Origin: a bacterium
GTDB lineage: Bacteria > Lernaellota > Lernaellaia > JACKCT01
Direction of reading: 5' to 3'
NCBI GenBank assembly: GCA_019912885.1
Contig: JAIOHV010000048.1
Location: 1-33,565 of the forward strand
DNA: 33,565 bases
Below, one piece after another: positions 1 to 8,795 of this stretch. A model generated the notes under the pieces. The model was not told the origin of the DNA, did no database searches, and saw only the letters and a program-made list of their open reading frames with translations. Every line of letters begins with the position of its first letter. Position 1 is the first letter of the stretch. Both the position numbers and the translations under genes were made by a program.

Positions 1-1
1 C

Positions 2-955
2 CTGGACGATCTGCCCGCGCCGGCGTGGGATCTGTTTCGCGTCGAGGACTATCCATGCCCGCCGCGCTTCATGATGCAGGGGCCGCTCGTTACGCTGGCC
101 GCATCGCGCGGCTGCCCGTGGGATTGCACCTACTGTTCGCAGAACGCGCTGACGCCGGGCGTGCGTCGCCGCGATATCGCCCGCGTGGTGGACGAAATCG
201 AAACGACGCACCGCGAACGCGGCGTGACGAACTTCGGCTTTGTCGACGCGATCTTTCCGCTGAAGGCCGCGGACGGCTTCGCGTTCGCCGCGATGATGAA
301 GGAGCGGGGTTTGGTCGATCGGGTGCGCTGGGGCACGGAGACGCGGTGCGACCTGGTGTCGCGCGAGATGCTCGCCGAACTCAAGAGCGCGGGCTGCCGA
401 TTTTTGATGTACGGATTCGAGAGCGCAAGCCGCGCCACGCTCGACGCGGTCGACAAGCGCGCCGACCCGAAGCAGGCAATCGACGTGATGCGCTGGAGTA
501 AGGAGATCGGCATCGGCACGTACGGGCTGTACATGATCGGCTTCCCCGGCGAGACGCGCGAAATGGCGCGCGAGACGATTCGCTTCGCAAAGGCGCTCGA
601 CACCGACGTGGCGAGCTTCGCGCGCGTGACGCCGTACCCCGGCTCGCCGATGTACGAACAGCACAAGGCGACGCTTGGCGACGTGCCGGCGCATCAGTGG
701 AATAACCAGTATCGCGCCGAGCCGGGCGAGGCCGGGTGGCGCCTGCCGGGAATGTCGTCGGAGGAAATCGGCGCGCTGCTGCGCGAGGCGAACCTGTCGT
801 ACTACTTGCGCCCGCGCCTGATCTGGCGGCACCTGCGCCGCGGGACGATCTCGATCGGCGAGATGGCGCGTGGTTTTGCCGCGCTTGCGCACGACGCGGC
901 CTGGCGTGCTCGCGAAGCGCTTCGCCCAAGGAGCGCGGGCGTTCCGCCTGTGTAA
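2..955 (+). CDS. B12-binding radical SAM protein, 5'-truncated by window edge
   Basis: The reading frame is open from base 2, so the gene begins outside the window and its cobalamin-binding half is missing. What remains starts with the 'LDDLPAPAWDLF' linker that normally joins the B12 domain to the radical SAM core. The 4Fe-4S motif follows in ASRGCPWDCTYC, with the three cysteines as CxxxCxxC. Further on are a YGFESAS segment (SAM-contacting ESG-like strand), a GFPGET loop, and the basic aromatic tail YYLRPRLIWRHLRR. The family uses SAM, a 4Fe-4S cluster and often methylcobalamin for radical methylation or cyclisation; the substrate here is unknown. The last residues (RSAGVPPV) are encoded by a diverged copy of the REP repeat, so the natural stop has probably been displaced. 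The gene converges on the next gene, which is on the minus strand. Confidence 0.88.
   Translation: MDDLPAPAWDLFRVEDYPCPPRFMMQGPLVTLAASRGCPWDCTYCSQNALTPGVRRRDIARVVDEIETTHRERGVTNFGFVDAIFPLKAADGFAFAAMMKERGLVDRVRWGTETRCDLVSREMLAELKSAGCRFLMYGFESASRATLDAVDKRADPKQAIDVMRWSKEIGIGTYGLYMIGFPGETREMARETIRFAKALDTDVASFARVTPYPGSPMYEQHKATLGDVPAHQWNNQYRAEPGEAGWRLPGMSSEEIGALLREANLSYYLRPRLIWRHLRRGTISIGEMARGFAALAHDAAWRAREALRPRSAGVPPV
929..953 (+). repeat. Diverged REP-family-1 copy at the 3' end of the first gene
   Basis: GGAGCGCGGGCGTTCCGCCTG matches the core of the REP seen at 11291-11317 (GGAGCGCAGGCGTCCCGCCTG) except at two positions. It lies inside the coding end of the first radical SAM gene and encodes its final SAGVPPV peptide. 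Confidence 0.7.
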
Positions 956-984
956 ACTCCCGGTCCGCCGAGCCTGTTCGAAAG

Positions 985-1037
985 GGCGGTATGGACCGCG
1001 CACTCCGGCTTCGCCTTCGTTTGCGGCTCTGACATCG
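985..1037 (-). repeat. Dispersed repeat family 2, copy A
   Basis: Read on the minus strand this is GATGTCAGAGCCGCAAACGA, a short GC-rich variable insert, then GGAGTGCGCGGTC. The same two boxes recur at 13816-13860, 13902-13959 and 32968-33032. It fills the gap between two convergent radical SAM genes. Confidence 0.7.
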
Positions 1038-1051
1038 CCGGTGGCGGCGCG

Positions 1052-2473
1052 CTACGTTTCGGATGCGCGCAGTCCCGCCCGCAGCACGCGCAGGCCCTGC
1101 CGCAGGTATCTCGCCAGCACGCGCGCGTCGCGGATGCGCGTGATGCGGCGAAGCAGGTAGCGAGGCCGCCAATAGAACGCGCGGTAGAACACGGATTGCC
1201 ATGCGCGCAGTTCCGCGAGCGAAACGCCGTTCGCGTGCGAGTCGGTACGGTCGGCGTCGTCGTTTGGCGTTGCGCCCCGCAGCGCCTTTTCCGGCGTGAC
1301 GGTTTCGCCGAGCAACCGCGCGCCCGGGCGTGGATCGAACAGATTGAACGACGCGTAATCGAGCGGCACCGTTCGCAGAAAGCGCCGCGTCGTCTCGAGC
1401 GTGTCGCTCGTCTCGCCGGTCAGGCCGATGACGAAATGCCCCAGCGTCTCGATGCCGTGCCGGCGGCACGCCTCAAGCGCGGTGAACGTCGCGGGCAGCC
1501 CGGCGCCTTCCTTGTGATCGGCGAGGATCGCCTCGCTGCCCGACTCCAACCCGAACGCGACAAAGCGGCAGCCCGCGCGCGCCATGAGCGCGATTTGCGC
1601 GTCGTCGAGCGTGTCGGCGCGGGCGTAGCAAAACCAGCGGAAGCCGTAGCGCTTTTCGATCAGCATTTCGCAGAACGCGCGCACGTGCGTGGGGTGGTGG
1701 TTGAACGTCGCGTCGCAGATTTTCAGGCTGCGGATGCCGCACGCGTGCAGGTGGTCGAGCTCCGCTTCGAGATTGTCCGGCTCGCGCCGCGAAAAATGGA
1801 TCATGCCCGTGTTGCAGTAGTCGCATTGGTAGGGACAGCCGTGCATCGTCAGCACGCTCGCCACCGGCTCGGCAAGGCCAAGCGGAAAGCGGTAGCCCTT
1901 CTCGAAAAACATATCGTGCGGCGGTATGGGGTGCGAAAACCATTTACGACCGACTAGCTCGCCCGCGACGATTTCGCCGCCGCGCCGGTGCGTGATCGAC
2001 GTGCGTTCCGCGTGCGCACCGGTGCGAAGCCGGTCGGCAAGGCACGGCGCGGTGATGTCCATCAGGACACCGTCGACAAAAGGCGCGTCGTCCATCACGG
2101 CGCGGCTTTGAAAACGCGGCAGGTCGCCTGAAAGGTAGAGCGGCGCGTCGACGTGCGTAGCCAGCGCCTGAAAAAACGGCCGGTCCTCGGGCCAGGACAA
2201 GTGTGAGCACAACGAAAGAATCGCGACGGGCCGCTCGCGCGCGATCAATTCCAGGCACGCGGCGGGCGCGAGGCGCGTGACGATCGCGTCAACGAGCACG
2301 ACGCGAAAATCCCGGGCCAGATGCGCGGCCTGCAACAGCAGGTCGAGCGGCTGCCAGTAGTAGCCCGCCTTGTCGACGCTGCTGCAGTAGCAGTCGCGCA
2401 GATAGCGCCGCGTGCCCGGCGGATTGAGGAGCACGATGGCCGGTCTGTCGTCTGTTGGGCGGCTTTCGGCCAT
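1052..2473 (-). CDS. B12-binding-type radical SAM protein (degenerate B12 domain)
   Basis: A 473-residue protein. The N-terminal third (about residues 10-150) has the Rossmann-like layout of a cobalamin-binding domain, but the usual GGxH...GEGE signature is not recognisable: the corresponding strand reads LYLSGDLPRF. The radical SAM motif is HGCPYQCDYC with C213, C217 and C220. It is followed by FGLESGSEAIL and a GLTGET loop, and the C-terminal tail contains FYWRPRYLLRRI. It lies 32 bp downstream of another radical SAM gene on the same strand and is probably co-transcribed with it. No strong Shine-Dalgarno precedes the ATG, consistent with coupling. The reaction is unknown; a methylase or a BchE-like oxidative cyclase are the obvious family options. 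Confidence 0.87.
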   Translation of the reverse strand: MAESRPTDDRPAIVLLNPPGTRRYLRDCYCSSVDKAGYYWQPLDLLLQAAHLARDFRVVLVDAIVTRLAPAACLELIARERPVAILSLCSHLSWPEDRPFFQALATHVDAPLYLSGDLPRFQSRAVMDDAPFVDGVLMDITAPCLADRLRTGAHAERTSITHRRGGEIVAGELVGRKWFSHPIPPHDMFFEKGYRFPLGLAEPVASVLTMHGCPYQCDYCNTGMIHFSRREPDNLEAELDHLHACGIRSLKICDATFNHHPTHVRAFCEMLIEKRYGFRWFCYARADTLDDAQIALMARAGCRFVAFGLESGSEAILADHKEGAGLPATFTALEACRRHGIETLGHFVIGLTGETSDTLETTRRFLRTVPLDYASFNLFDPRPGARLLGETVTPEKALRGATPNDDADRTDSHANGVSLAELRAWQSVFYRAFYWRPRYLLRRITRIRDARVLARYLRQGLRVLRAGLRASET

Positions 2474-2505
2474 GGTTCAACGCTACGGAAAAATCGCACC
2501 GGGAG

Positions 2506-4140
2506 CTACGTAAGCGGTCCCGCGCCCTGTGTGTGCAAGCGCGCGAAACCCGCTGACGGGAATGCGGGCGCCGTGCGCGGCCGCACGAGCGTGACATTCG
2601 GGCTATAGCGGGTCAGAGGTCCGCCGCGGTACAGGGCTCGCCGCAGGACGTCGCGGACAAGGTTGTACCCGACGCGCCACGAACTGCTGATCAGGGGCAC
2701 GCGGCTCTTGCGGCGGCGGAGACGCGCCACGTAATCGGCGATGAACTGCTGTTGCAGGAATAACGAGCGCGTCGGGACGAGGCGAAGCCGCCGCTTGTCC
2801 GCGAGGAGCCATTCGGTCACGCGGCGAGGAATCAACACGCAAAACAAAAGCAGATTCGAAAGCCGCATCAATTCGTCGTTCGCGTTGCCGTCTTTCATGG
2901 TGAACGACTTGGTGCCGCCGTCGCTTTCGATCCGCGCGACGTCTTCGGGCGTAAGGTCGCCTGCCTCCAGCGCCGTCTTCACGAGATCGATGCGCGGGTA
3001 GTAGCGGATGTGGAAGACGACGGTGCGATCGACGGGATGGTCGAGATACAACCGGATGAGATTTTCGACATCGCGATTCGTCTGCCGGGGAAGCCCCACG
3101 ATATTGTCCGCCAGCACGTAGATGTTCGTGCGGCGCAGTGCATCGAGCGCCCGAAGCATCGACTTGTCGAACTTCGCGCGGTTGACGACGTTGTCGTCTT
3201 GCCCGGGCACGCGCGATACGCCGATCCAGGCCGCCGCGCAGCCGCTCGATTCGAGCAGCCCCGCGATTTCGTCGTCCACCGAATTCGGATCGACCCAGCA
3301 GAAATACGGCAGGCCAACGCGTTTCGGGTATTGGCGGGCGAACTCCTTGAACCACGCGCGATCCGCGGTGAGCACGTTGTCGTGAATCAGGATCTCACGG
3401 ATGCCGTAACGGACTCGCGCGGACTCGAGCTCGTCGAGAAAATGGTCGACGCTCTTCATGCGCAGATAGCGGCCAAGCCCCTGGCGTCGGCTCTCCTTGA
3501 ACAAGAACGAGTGGCAGCAATACGAGCATGTATGCGGGCAGCCGCGCGACGCGATGGCGTGATAACGCGCGCCGTAATGCCGCTTCCACACATCGCGCAG
3601 CAATTCCTTGTCCGGATGCGGAAGCGAATCGAGATCCTGAATGAACGGGCGTTGCGGATTTGCGTGGAATCCGGCGGGCGTGCCCGTCTTGTACGCCAGA
3701 TTCGCGATCGATTCGTACGGCTTCGCGTTTTCGAGCGCGTCGCACAGTTCGGCGAGAGCCTCCTCGCCTTCGCCCAGTACCCCGAAGTCGAACGCGGGGT
3801 GCGTCATCACCTGTTCGGGCACACTGGTCACATGGATGCCGCCGATGACGATCGGAACATCGAAGTGTTCCTTGATCGCGCTCGCGAGCGTGGCGGCCCA
3901 GCCGAAGTAGTCCGTGACGACCGAAAAACACACGAGGTCGGGCCGCCAATCCGACACCTTCTGAAGCAGCAGCGGCACATGGCTGAACCGGCGCGCCACG
4001 CGCGGCCAGTGAAAATTGCTGTCGTCGAAAAGGCCGGGATCGAAAAACGCGTCGACGGCGTGCCCGGCACGCTTGAGATACGCCGACAGATTCTCGATCG
4101 GCAGCGTTACCTGTATATGCTCGACGAATAGAACCCGCAT
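2506..4140 (-). CDS. B12-binding radical SAM protein, atypical core
   Basis: I start this 544-residue protein at the ATG giving MRVLFVEHIQVTLP, because that is where the first beta strand of a B12-binding domain belongs. The frame is open 43 codons further upstream, but that extension has no such character. VIGGIHVTSVPEQ (about 98-110) and VLGEGEEAL (121-129) form the B12-domain signature. The radical SAM motif is SRGCPHTCSYC with C201, C205 and C208. The position where relatives have a GxESG strand reads IGVSRVPGQDDN, so the usual Glu is missing. The C-terminus is longer and more basic than in its neighbours and lacks the FYxRPR tail. It is first in a two-gene minus-strand operon and is divergent from the next gene across about 157 bp. 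Confidence 0.87.
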   Translation of the reverse strand: MRVLFVEHIQVTLPIENLSAYLKRAGHAVDAFFDPGLFDDSNFHWPRVARRFSHVPLLLQKVSDWRPDLVCFSVVTDYFGWAATLASAIKEHFDVPIVIGGIHVTSVPEQVMTHPAFDFGVLGEGEEALAELCDALENAKPYESIANLAYKTGTPAGFHANPQRPFIQDLDSLPHPDKELLRDVWKRHYGARYHAIASRGCPHTCSYCCHSFLFKESRRQGLGRYLRMKSVDHFLDELESARVRYGIREILIHDNVLTADRAWFKEFARQYPKRVGLPYFCWVDPNSVDDEIAGLLESSGCAAAWIGVSRVPGQDDNVVNRAKFDKSMLRALDALRRTNIYVLADNIVGLPRQTNRDVENLIRLYLDHPVDRTVVFHIRYYPRIDLVKTALEAGDLTPEDVARIESDGGTKSFTMKDGNANDELMRLSNLLLFCVLIPRRVTEWLLADKRRLRLVPTRSLFLQQQFIADYVARLRRRKSRVPLISSSWRVGYNLVRDVLRRALYRGGPLTRYSPNVTLVRPRTAPAFPSAGFARLHTQGAGPLT

Positions 4141-4297
4141 CGCCTGCCCGCGCTTGTCAGGGAAGCCGTCACGATACGGGAAGGGCGGCGCGCTGTCACG
4201 CCGCATCGCGCCAAATACGCCGGTTCGGTGAGCCGCCCCCGATCCGGGATCGTCCCGGTCGATTGCCAACCTGCGGGGCGGGTGTTATGGCAAACGC

Positions 4298-5782
4298 ATG
4301 GCCGCGGTGGATGTCTGTCTCGTCAATACGCCCCTTTGCCGCTACGGCTTCAACCTCAGCGGCATATACCCGATGCCCCATCTGGGGCTGGGTTATCTGG
4401 GTCGGCTTCTCTTCGACGCCGGCGTGTCGGTTGGTTATCTCGATGCGCAATTCGACGCCAACAGCCCCCTTACGCATCCCGATCGCCTGCCAGACGCGCG
4501 CGTGTACGCGCTGACGTCCAAGGTCATCAATCTCGTCCCCACGCACGCGATCGCGCGCGTCATCCGCGAACGCAAGCCGGATGCGCACATCGTGCTTGGC
4601 GGGCCGTGCAACATCATCGAGCCGTCGATCCTGTTCGATCAGTTCCCGGCGTTCGACATCCTGGCAACCGGTGAGGGCGAGGAGGTGATCTTGCCGCTCG
4701 CGCAGCGCCTTCTCGACGGCAAGGGCGCCGACGAGCTTGTTGACGTGCCCGGGCTCGCATTACGCACGAACGACGCCGTGCGTCTCACCGCGCCGGCGAC
4801 GCCCGCCGACCTTTCGCGCGAGATCCATCCGATGCGTTCGCTTTGGCCGGAATCGACGCACCGCATGCACCCGCCGTACGGTATCGCGCCGCCCGTGTCT
4901 CTCCTGGAAACCGCGCGCGGGTGCAGCTACGACTGCTCGTTTTGCGCCATCGACAAAACCGCGCGCGAGCGGCCGGACGAGGTCGTTTTCGATGAGGTGC
5001 GCGAGCTTTTGGCCTCGGGCGTCAACGAAATCCATTTCGTCGATCCGACCTTCACGCTCAACATGAAACGCGCGCGCCGTCTGTGCGAGGGCTTTTCCCG
5101 CATGCCGCGCCCGTTCAAATGGACCTGCAAAACGCGGCTCGATCTCGTCGATCCGGCCCTGCTCGCGTTGATGGCGAATTCGGGGTGCTATCTCATCGCG
5201 TACGGTATCGAGTCCTACGCCGAGGACGTGCTGACGAACATCGGCAAGCGCCTCGCGGTCGAACGCACCAACCGCGCGCTCGCGTGGACGCACAAGGCGG
5301 GCATCCGCTCGGTCGGTTACGTGCTGATTGGATCGCCCGGCGAGTCCGATCGCTCCGTCGCCGAAACGAACCGGATGTTGCGGCGCTCGCAGGTGTGGTT
5401 TGTGTTGTTTGGAATTTATCTGCCGTTGCCGGGTTCCGGACCGATTCCCGCGCACGACCGCGCGCTGAACGAGGATCTCATCGCCTGCTACACGCGCGGC
5501 TACCACGAGCGATTCGCGACGACCGCGCCGAACGGCCACGCGAACGACGCCCTGGCGCGGTGGCTATTGCGCTCGGCGCTCGGATTTTATCTGCACCCGA
5601 AAAACCTCTGGCGCATTGCGCGCGGCGTTCGGGCGACGCGAGAGCTTTGGCATTACGTCAAGGGCGGTGCGCATCTCGCGCGCGAATTCGCGAGATTTGC
5701 GTGGACGCGGATTCGCAAGGGCAAGACCGTCGTCGTTCGATTTTCGGACCGGAGCGACGAGAAGCTGACCGACGCGGCGTAG
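4298..5782 (+). CDS. B12-binding radical SAM protein
   Basis: A 494-residue protein. The N-terminal Rossmann-like domain has PMPHLGLGYLGRLL near residues 26-38 and VLGGPCNIIEPS...ATGEGEEV near 99-130. The usual histidine of GGxH is replaced by cysteine (C104). The core motif is ETARGCSYDCSFC with C209, C213 and C216. It is followed by FVDPTFT, YGIESYAEDVL and a GSPGES loop. The C-terminal part holds FYLHPKNLWRI, the recurrent aromatic/basic tail of this gene set. It is divergent from the upstream operon and convergent with the next gene (55 bp apart), so it is probably transcribed alone. The family role is SAM/cobalamin-dependent radical chemistry; the substrate is unknown. Confidence 0.88.
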   Translation: MAAVDVCLVNTPLCRYGFNLSGIYPMPHLGLGYLGRLLFDAGVSVGYLDAQFDANSPLTHPDRLPDARVYALTSKVINLVPTHAIARVIRERKPDAHIVLGGPCNIIEPSILFDQFPAFDILATGEGEEVILPLAQRLLDGKGADELVDVPGLALRTNDAVRLTAPATPADLSREIHPMRSLWPESTHRMHPPYGIAPPVSLLETARGCSYDCSFCAIDKTARERPDEVVFDEVRELLASGVNEIHFVDPTFTLNMKRARRLCEGFSRMPRPFKWTCKTRLDLVDPALLALMANSGCYLIAYGIESYAEDVLTNIGKRLAVERTNRALAWTHKAGIRSVGYVLIGSPGESDRSVAETNRMLRRSQVWFVLFGIYLPLPGSGPIPAHDRALNEDLIACYTRGYHERFATTAPNGHANDALARWLLRSALGFYLHPKNLWRIARGVRATRELWHYVKGGAHLAREFARFAWTRIRKGKTVVVRFSDRSDEKLTDAA

Positions 5783-5837
5783 TGGCCCGGAACTGGGGGT
5801 CCCACCGGCTGTCGCGTCGTCACCGCGTGGACCAAGG

Positions 5838-7331
5838 CTAAGCGGCCTCGGCGGGCGAATCGCGTTGCGCGATCAGATTGCGCGGATATTTCACGAGACA
5901 ATATGCCATCAGGTTGACGAATCCGTGCACCAATTGCACACGCCGCCCGGAAAATCGCCGCACGATCCGCACGACGCGCCGCGGCCCCAGGTAAAAACGC
6001 AGGTTCGCGACAGCCATGCGCAGACCAAGCTCCGTCGGCCCGACGTTGGAGATGCGGCTGCGTTGCCAGTAGTAATCCCCAAACGGACCCTCGCCGGTGA
6101 GCGCGGCCGCGCGCATGTGCGCCACGAAGTCGAGCGCACCTGGCGGGATCTGCCGGCGTGTCATTTCCGTACCGGCGAATGGCGTCACCTGAAAAAACAA
6201 AGCGGCGCAGAATTTGGAGCGTGCCGCGAATCGTACGGTCTTTCGCATTTCCGCACGCGTTTCCGTGGGGAAGCCGAGCATGAAAAATCCCCAGGTGAAG
6301 ATGCCGAGTCTGTCCGCGATTTCGACCGTCCGTTTCACGCGGTCGAGGTTGTTGTGCTTCTCAATGTACTTCTGCAGCCGCGGGCTCGCCGTCTCGACCG
6401 CGAGAGCCATCGAGAAGGTTCCCACGGACGCGAGCGCGCGCAACACCTCTTCGTCGAGCCGGTCGGCGCGCACGCCGTTGGGGAAGGAAAACCGCGTCAC
6501 AAGGCGGCGGCGCCTGATCTCCTCGCAGATCGCCAAGACGCGTTCGCGCTTGAGATTGAAAATGTCGTCGATCACCTCGAACTCATTTACGCCGTGGTTT
6601 TCGATGAGGTATTCGATCTCGTCGACGACGCGCGCGGGGCTCTGCGCGCGAAATTTCTTGGTAAAGATGTCATGGCAGTACGTGCAGCGGTACGGGCACC
6701 CGCGCGAGGTGAACAGCACGCCATAACGCCCGAGGATGACCGGCGTCATGCGGCGCGAGATCTCGTACGTATCGAGGTCCACGAGGTCCCACGCCGGGAT
6801 CGGCAGCGTGTCCAGGTCTTCGATCAGATCGCGATTCGCGTCCGTCGTGCAAATCTCGCCGCGATGGCGAAACGAAAGCCCGCTCGTTCCCGCGAGTTCT
6901 TCGACCGGCGCGCCGTTCGCGTTGTCGATAAGGCGGACGAAAGCGCGTTCACCCTCGCCGGCGACGACGAAATCGACGGGCATGTCCTCCAGCAGGGAAA
7001 CGCCACAGGCGCTCGCGTGCGGCCCGCCGATCGCAACGGGCGTATTTGGCGCGAGACGTTTGAGAAGGCGGACGAGCGCGCCGGCGCGCGCGGCCTCCGC
7101 GGTCAGCACGGACATGGCGACAAAGTCAGGCGAAAAATCCGCGAGAAGTCGCTCGTAGTCCGCCGGCGTAAGCGGCGCGATGCGCTCGTCAACGAGATGG
7201 AAGTCGTCGCGCCCCGGCCGGTTGGCACGCGCGTACGCGGCCAGACCGATGAGCCCCATCGGCGGGCCCATAGATGTCCCAAACTCCTGTCGGCGCCCGA
7301 GACGGGGCTTGATCAAAAGAACGCGCGCCAT
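5838..7331 (-). CDS. B12-binding radical SAM protein
   Basis: The start at MARVLLIKPRLG is chosen over an ATG six codons upstream because GGAAGG sits seven bases before it and the protein then opens with the expected beta strand. It has 497 residues. The B12 domain shows MGPPMGLIGLAAYA, AIGGPHASACG (about 100-110) and VVAGEGERAF (122-131). The radical SAM motif is TSRGCPYRCTYC with C212, C216 and C219. It is followed by FEVIDDIFNL, LAVETASPRLQ and a GFPTET loop. NLRFYLGPRRVVRIV forms the basic tail near the C-terminus. The gene is divergent from the SPASM-like operon across a 387-bp gap. The substrate is unknown. Confidence 0.9.
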   Translation of the reverse strand: MARVLLIKPRLGRRQEFGTSMGPPMGLIGLAAYARANRPGRDDFHLVDERIAPLTPADYERLLADFSPDFVAMSVLTAEAARAGALVRLLKRLAPNTPVAIGGPHASACGVSLLEDMPVDFVVAGEGERAFVRLIDNANGAPVEELAGTSGLSFRHRGEICTTDANRDLIEDLDTLPIPAWDLVDLDTYEISRRMTPVILGRYGVLFTSRGCPYRCTYCHDIFTKKFRAQSPARVVDEIEYLIENHGVNEFEVIDDIFNLKRERVLAICEEIRRRRLVTRFSFPNGVRADRLDEEVLRALASVGTFSMALAVETASPRLQKYIEKHNNLDRVKRTVEIADRLGIFTWGFFMLGFPTETRAEMRKTVRFAARSKFCAALFFQVTPFAGTEMTRRQIPPGALDFVAHMRAAALTGEGPFGDYYWQRSRISNVGPTELGLRMAVANLRFYLGPRRVVRIVRRFSGRRVQLVHGFVNLMAYCLVKYPRNLIAQRDSPAEAA

Positions 7332-7718
7332 GAAAAAACCTTCCGCCAATTTCGGTTCGTACGATGAAAAAGGTCATCAAGCGTACCAGAAAAATTTTTC
7401 CCGCGAGGCGGGACCGGATGACGCAATTCGCAACGTCCATCGGCCCGTCATCGCGAACGGGAAATTGGTTACGTAGGGCGCAAATTCTTTTCTTGGTAAT
7501 ATCTTTTAGCGCGGAAAGTTCGCCGTGGCAAGGAATTTTTTCGATGTGTCGGCGCGCTGGCCGATCAAGAAAGCCGTCCGGAAAGGGAATCGGTCCGCGG
7601 CGCGCCTCGCGGGCAAGGCTCGAGGCAAATCAAAATCCGTGCGCCGCGCCGAACGTTTTCGGGCTTGCGGGAAGCGGACCCGGGGGCTTAGCATGCGATG
7701 AACGAACGGGGAGTGCGC
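7332..7718. other. 387-bp divergent intergenic region
   Basis: This gap separates two divergent radical SAM transcription units and should hold both promoters. It is the most AT-rich stretch of the first half, especially 7380-7560. A perfect 6-bp hairpin, TCCCGC-GAG-GCGGGA at 7399-7413, lies next to an A/T run. On the minus strand it could act as an attenuator or terminator-like element in the leader of the minus-strand gene. I see no convincing -35/-10 pair, no RNA gene and no plausible small precursor-peptide gene. Confidence 0.5.
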
Positions 7719-8795
7719 ATGCCCTATCAAATCGGAGTGCAACCGGGATTCGTCGATCGCGTGCGCAAGCACATCCGGTACGTGTGGATGTTCCCGGGCG
7801 TCATGCCGCGCGCGGCGGAAAACTACGTCCGCCTGATGCTCGGCCAGCCGCGGCTGCGTTTTATCGAGTTCGCGTGCAACTTCGATTGCTTCGCCAAGTG
7901 CGGGCATTGCTCCATCACCAAGCTCGGCGCGAATCACCCCAACCGGCCGTTGATGACCGTCGCGCAGATGCAGGACACGCTGCGTCAGACGATCGAGCTC
8001 GGCGCGCTGAACATCAACCTCACCGGCGGCGAAGCGATCATGGTGCCGTTCCTGTCGGATCTCGTCGCCGCGTGCAATCCCAAAAAGACCGTCGTGTCGC
8101 TGGCGACCAACGGAGCGCCGATCTCGCCGCAAAAGGCGCGCGATCTCGCCCGGTGGGGCGTGCGTGTCGTGACGATGAGCCTGGATTCCGCGGACGCGGC
8201 GACGCACGACAAGAGCCGCGGCCTGAAGGGCTGCTACGAGCGCCTGATGCACGCCATCGATCACCTGACCGACGCGGGCATCGAGGTGTTCCTCAACACG
8301 ATCCTGACGCGCGAGAACATGATAAACGGCGACATCTACAAGATGATCGAGCTCGCCTCGCAAAAGCGCGCGATGCTGACGATCAATCCGCCGTTCCAGA
8401 TCGGCGGATGGGACGGCGCGGACGTGCACCTGGACGCCGAGGGCAAGGATTTCCATCGCAAGCTGATGGCGTTTTCCAACGTACGTTGGGAAGGCTCGTC
8501 CAACTACTTCAAGGACGGCTGCCCGGCGGGCATCGAAAAGCTCTACATCAGCCCGTACGGCGACATCATGCCGTGCAACTTCACGCACATCTCGTTCGGC
8601 AACGTCACGGAGAAACCGCTGGCGGTGATCTGGAACGAAATGCTGACGACCAGCCCCTTCAACAAGATTCACGATCATTGCCTCGTCGCGGAGAACCCGG
8701 AGTTCTACCGCGTTTACATCGAGCCGGTCGTGAAAGGCGCCGTGCATCCGATGCCCGTGGAGCAGCATCCGGCGTTTTCGACGCAGGGGAACTGA
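7719..8795 (+). CDS. Radical SAM protein with C-terminal SPASM/twitch-like cysteines
   Basis: GGGGAG five bases before the ATG at 7719 decides the start (MPYQIGVQPGF); an ATG 21 bases upstream lacks such a site. The 358-residue protein has no B12 domain. Its core motif is FACNFDCFAKCGHC, with C57, C61 and C64 as CxxxCxxC, followed by NLTGGEA, the usual SAM-binding GGE. The C-terminal part carries C268, C286 and C321 within a CPAG...SPYGDIMPC pattern, which resembles the start of a SPASM/twitch auxiliary-cluster domain. Relatives include peptide- and lipid-modifying MoaA/PqqE-like enzymes. It is the first gene of an overlapping three-gene operon and a paralogue of the next gene. No peptide substrate gene is visible nearby. 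Confidence 0.9.
   Translation: MPYQIGVQPGFVDRVRKHIRYVWMFPGVMPRAAENYVRLMLGQPRLRFIEFACNFDCFAKCGHCSITKLGANHPNRPLMTVAQMQDTLRQTIELGALNINLTGGEAIMVPFLSDLVAACNPKKTVVSLATNGAPISPQKARDLARWGVRVVTMSLDSADAATHDKSRGLKGCYERLMHAIDHLTDAGIEVFLNTILTRENMINGDIYKMIELASQKRAMLTINPPFQIGGWDGADVHLDAEGKDFHRKLMAFSNVRWEGSSNYFKDGCPAGIEKLYISPYGDIMPCNFTHISFGNVTEKPLAVIWNEMLTTSPFNKIHDHCLVAENPEFYRVYIEPVVKGAVHPMPVEQHPAFSTQGN

Noticed and set aside
3010-4131. 373-codon plus-strand frame over the atypical radical SAM gene
   Set aside because: Opposite-strand shadow of a gene with intact CxxxCxxC and GGIH motifs.
7465-7502. TTGGTT and TAATAT as a promoter pair
   Set aside because: The 26-bp spacing is too long for a sigma70-type promoter.
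7332-7718. Search for a RiPP-type precursor peptide upstream of the SPASM-like pair
   Set aside because: No short frame with a ribosome binding site and a leader/core-like composition is visible, so a peptide substrate is not claimed.
7364-8794. Long N-terminal extension of the second SPASM-like gene
   Set aside because: The frame is open but overlaps the first SPASM-like gene in another frame. The coupled ATG at 8795 with AGGGGA explains the start.
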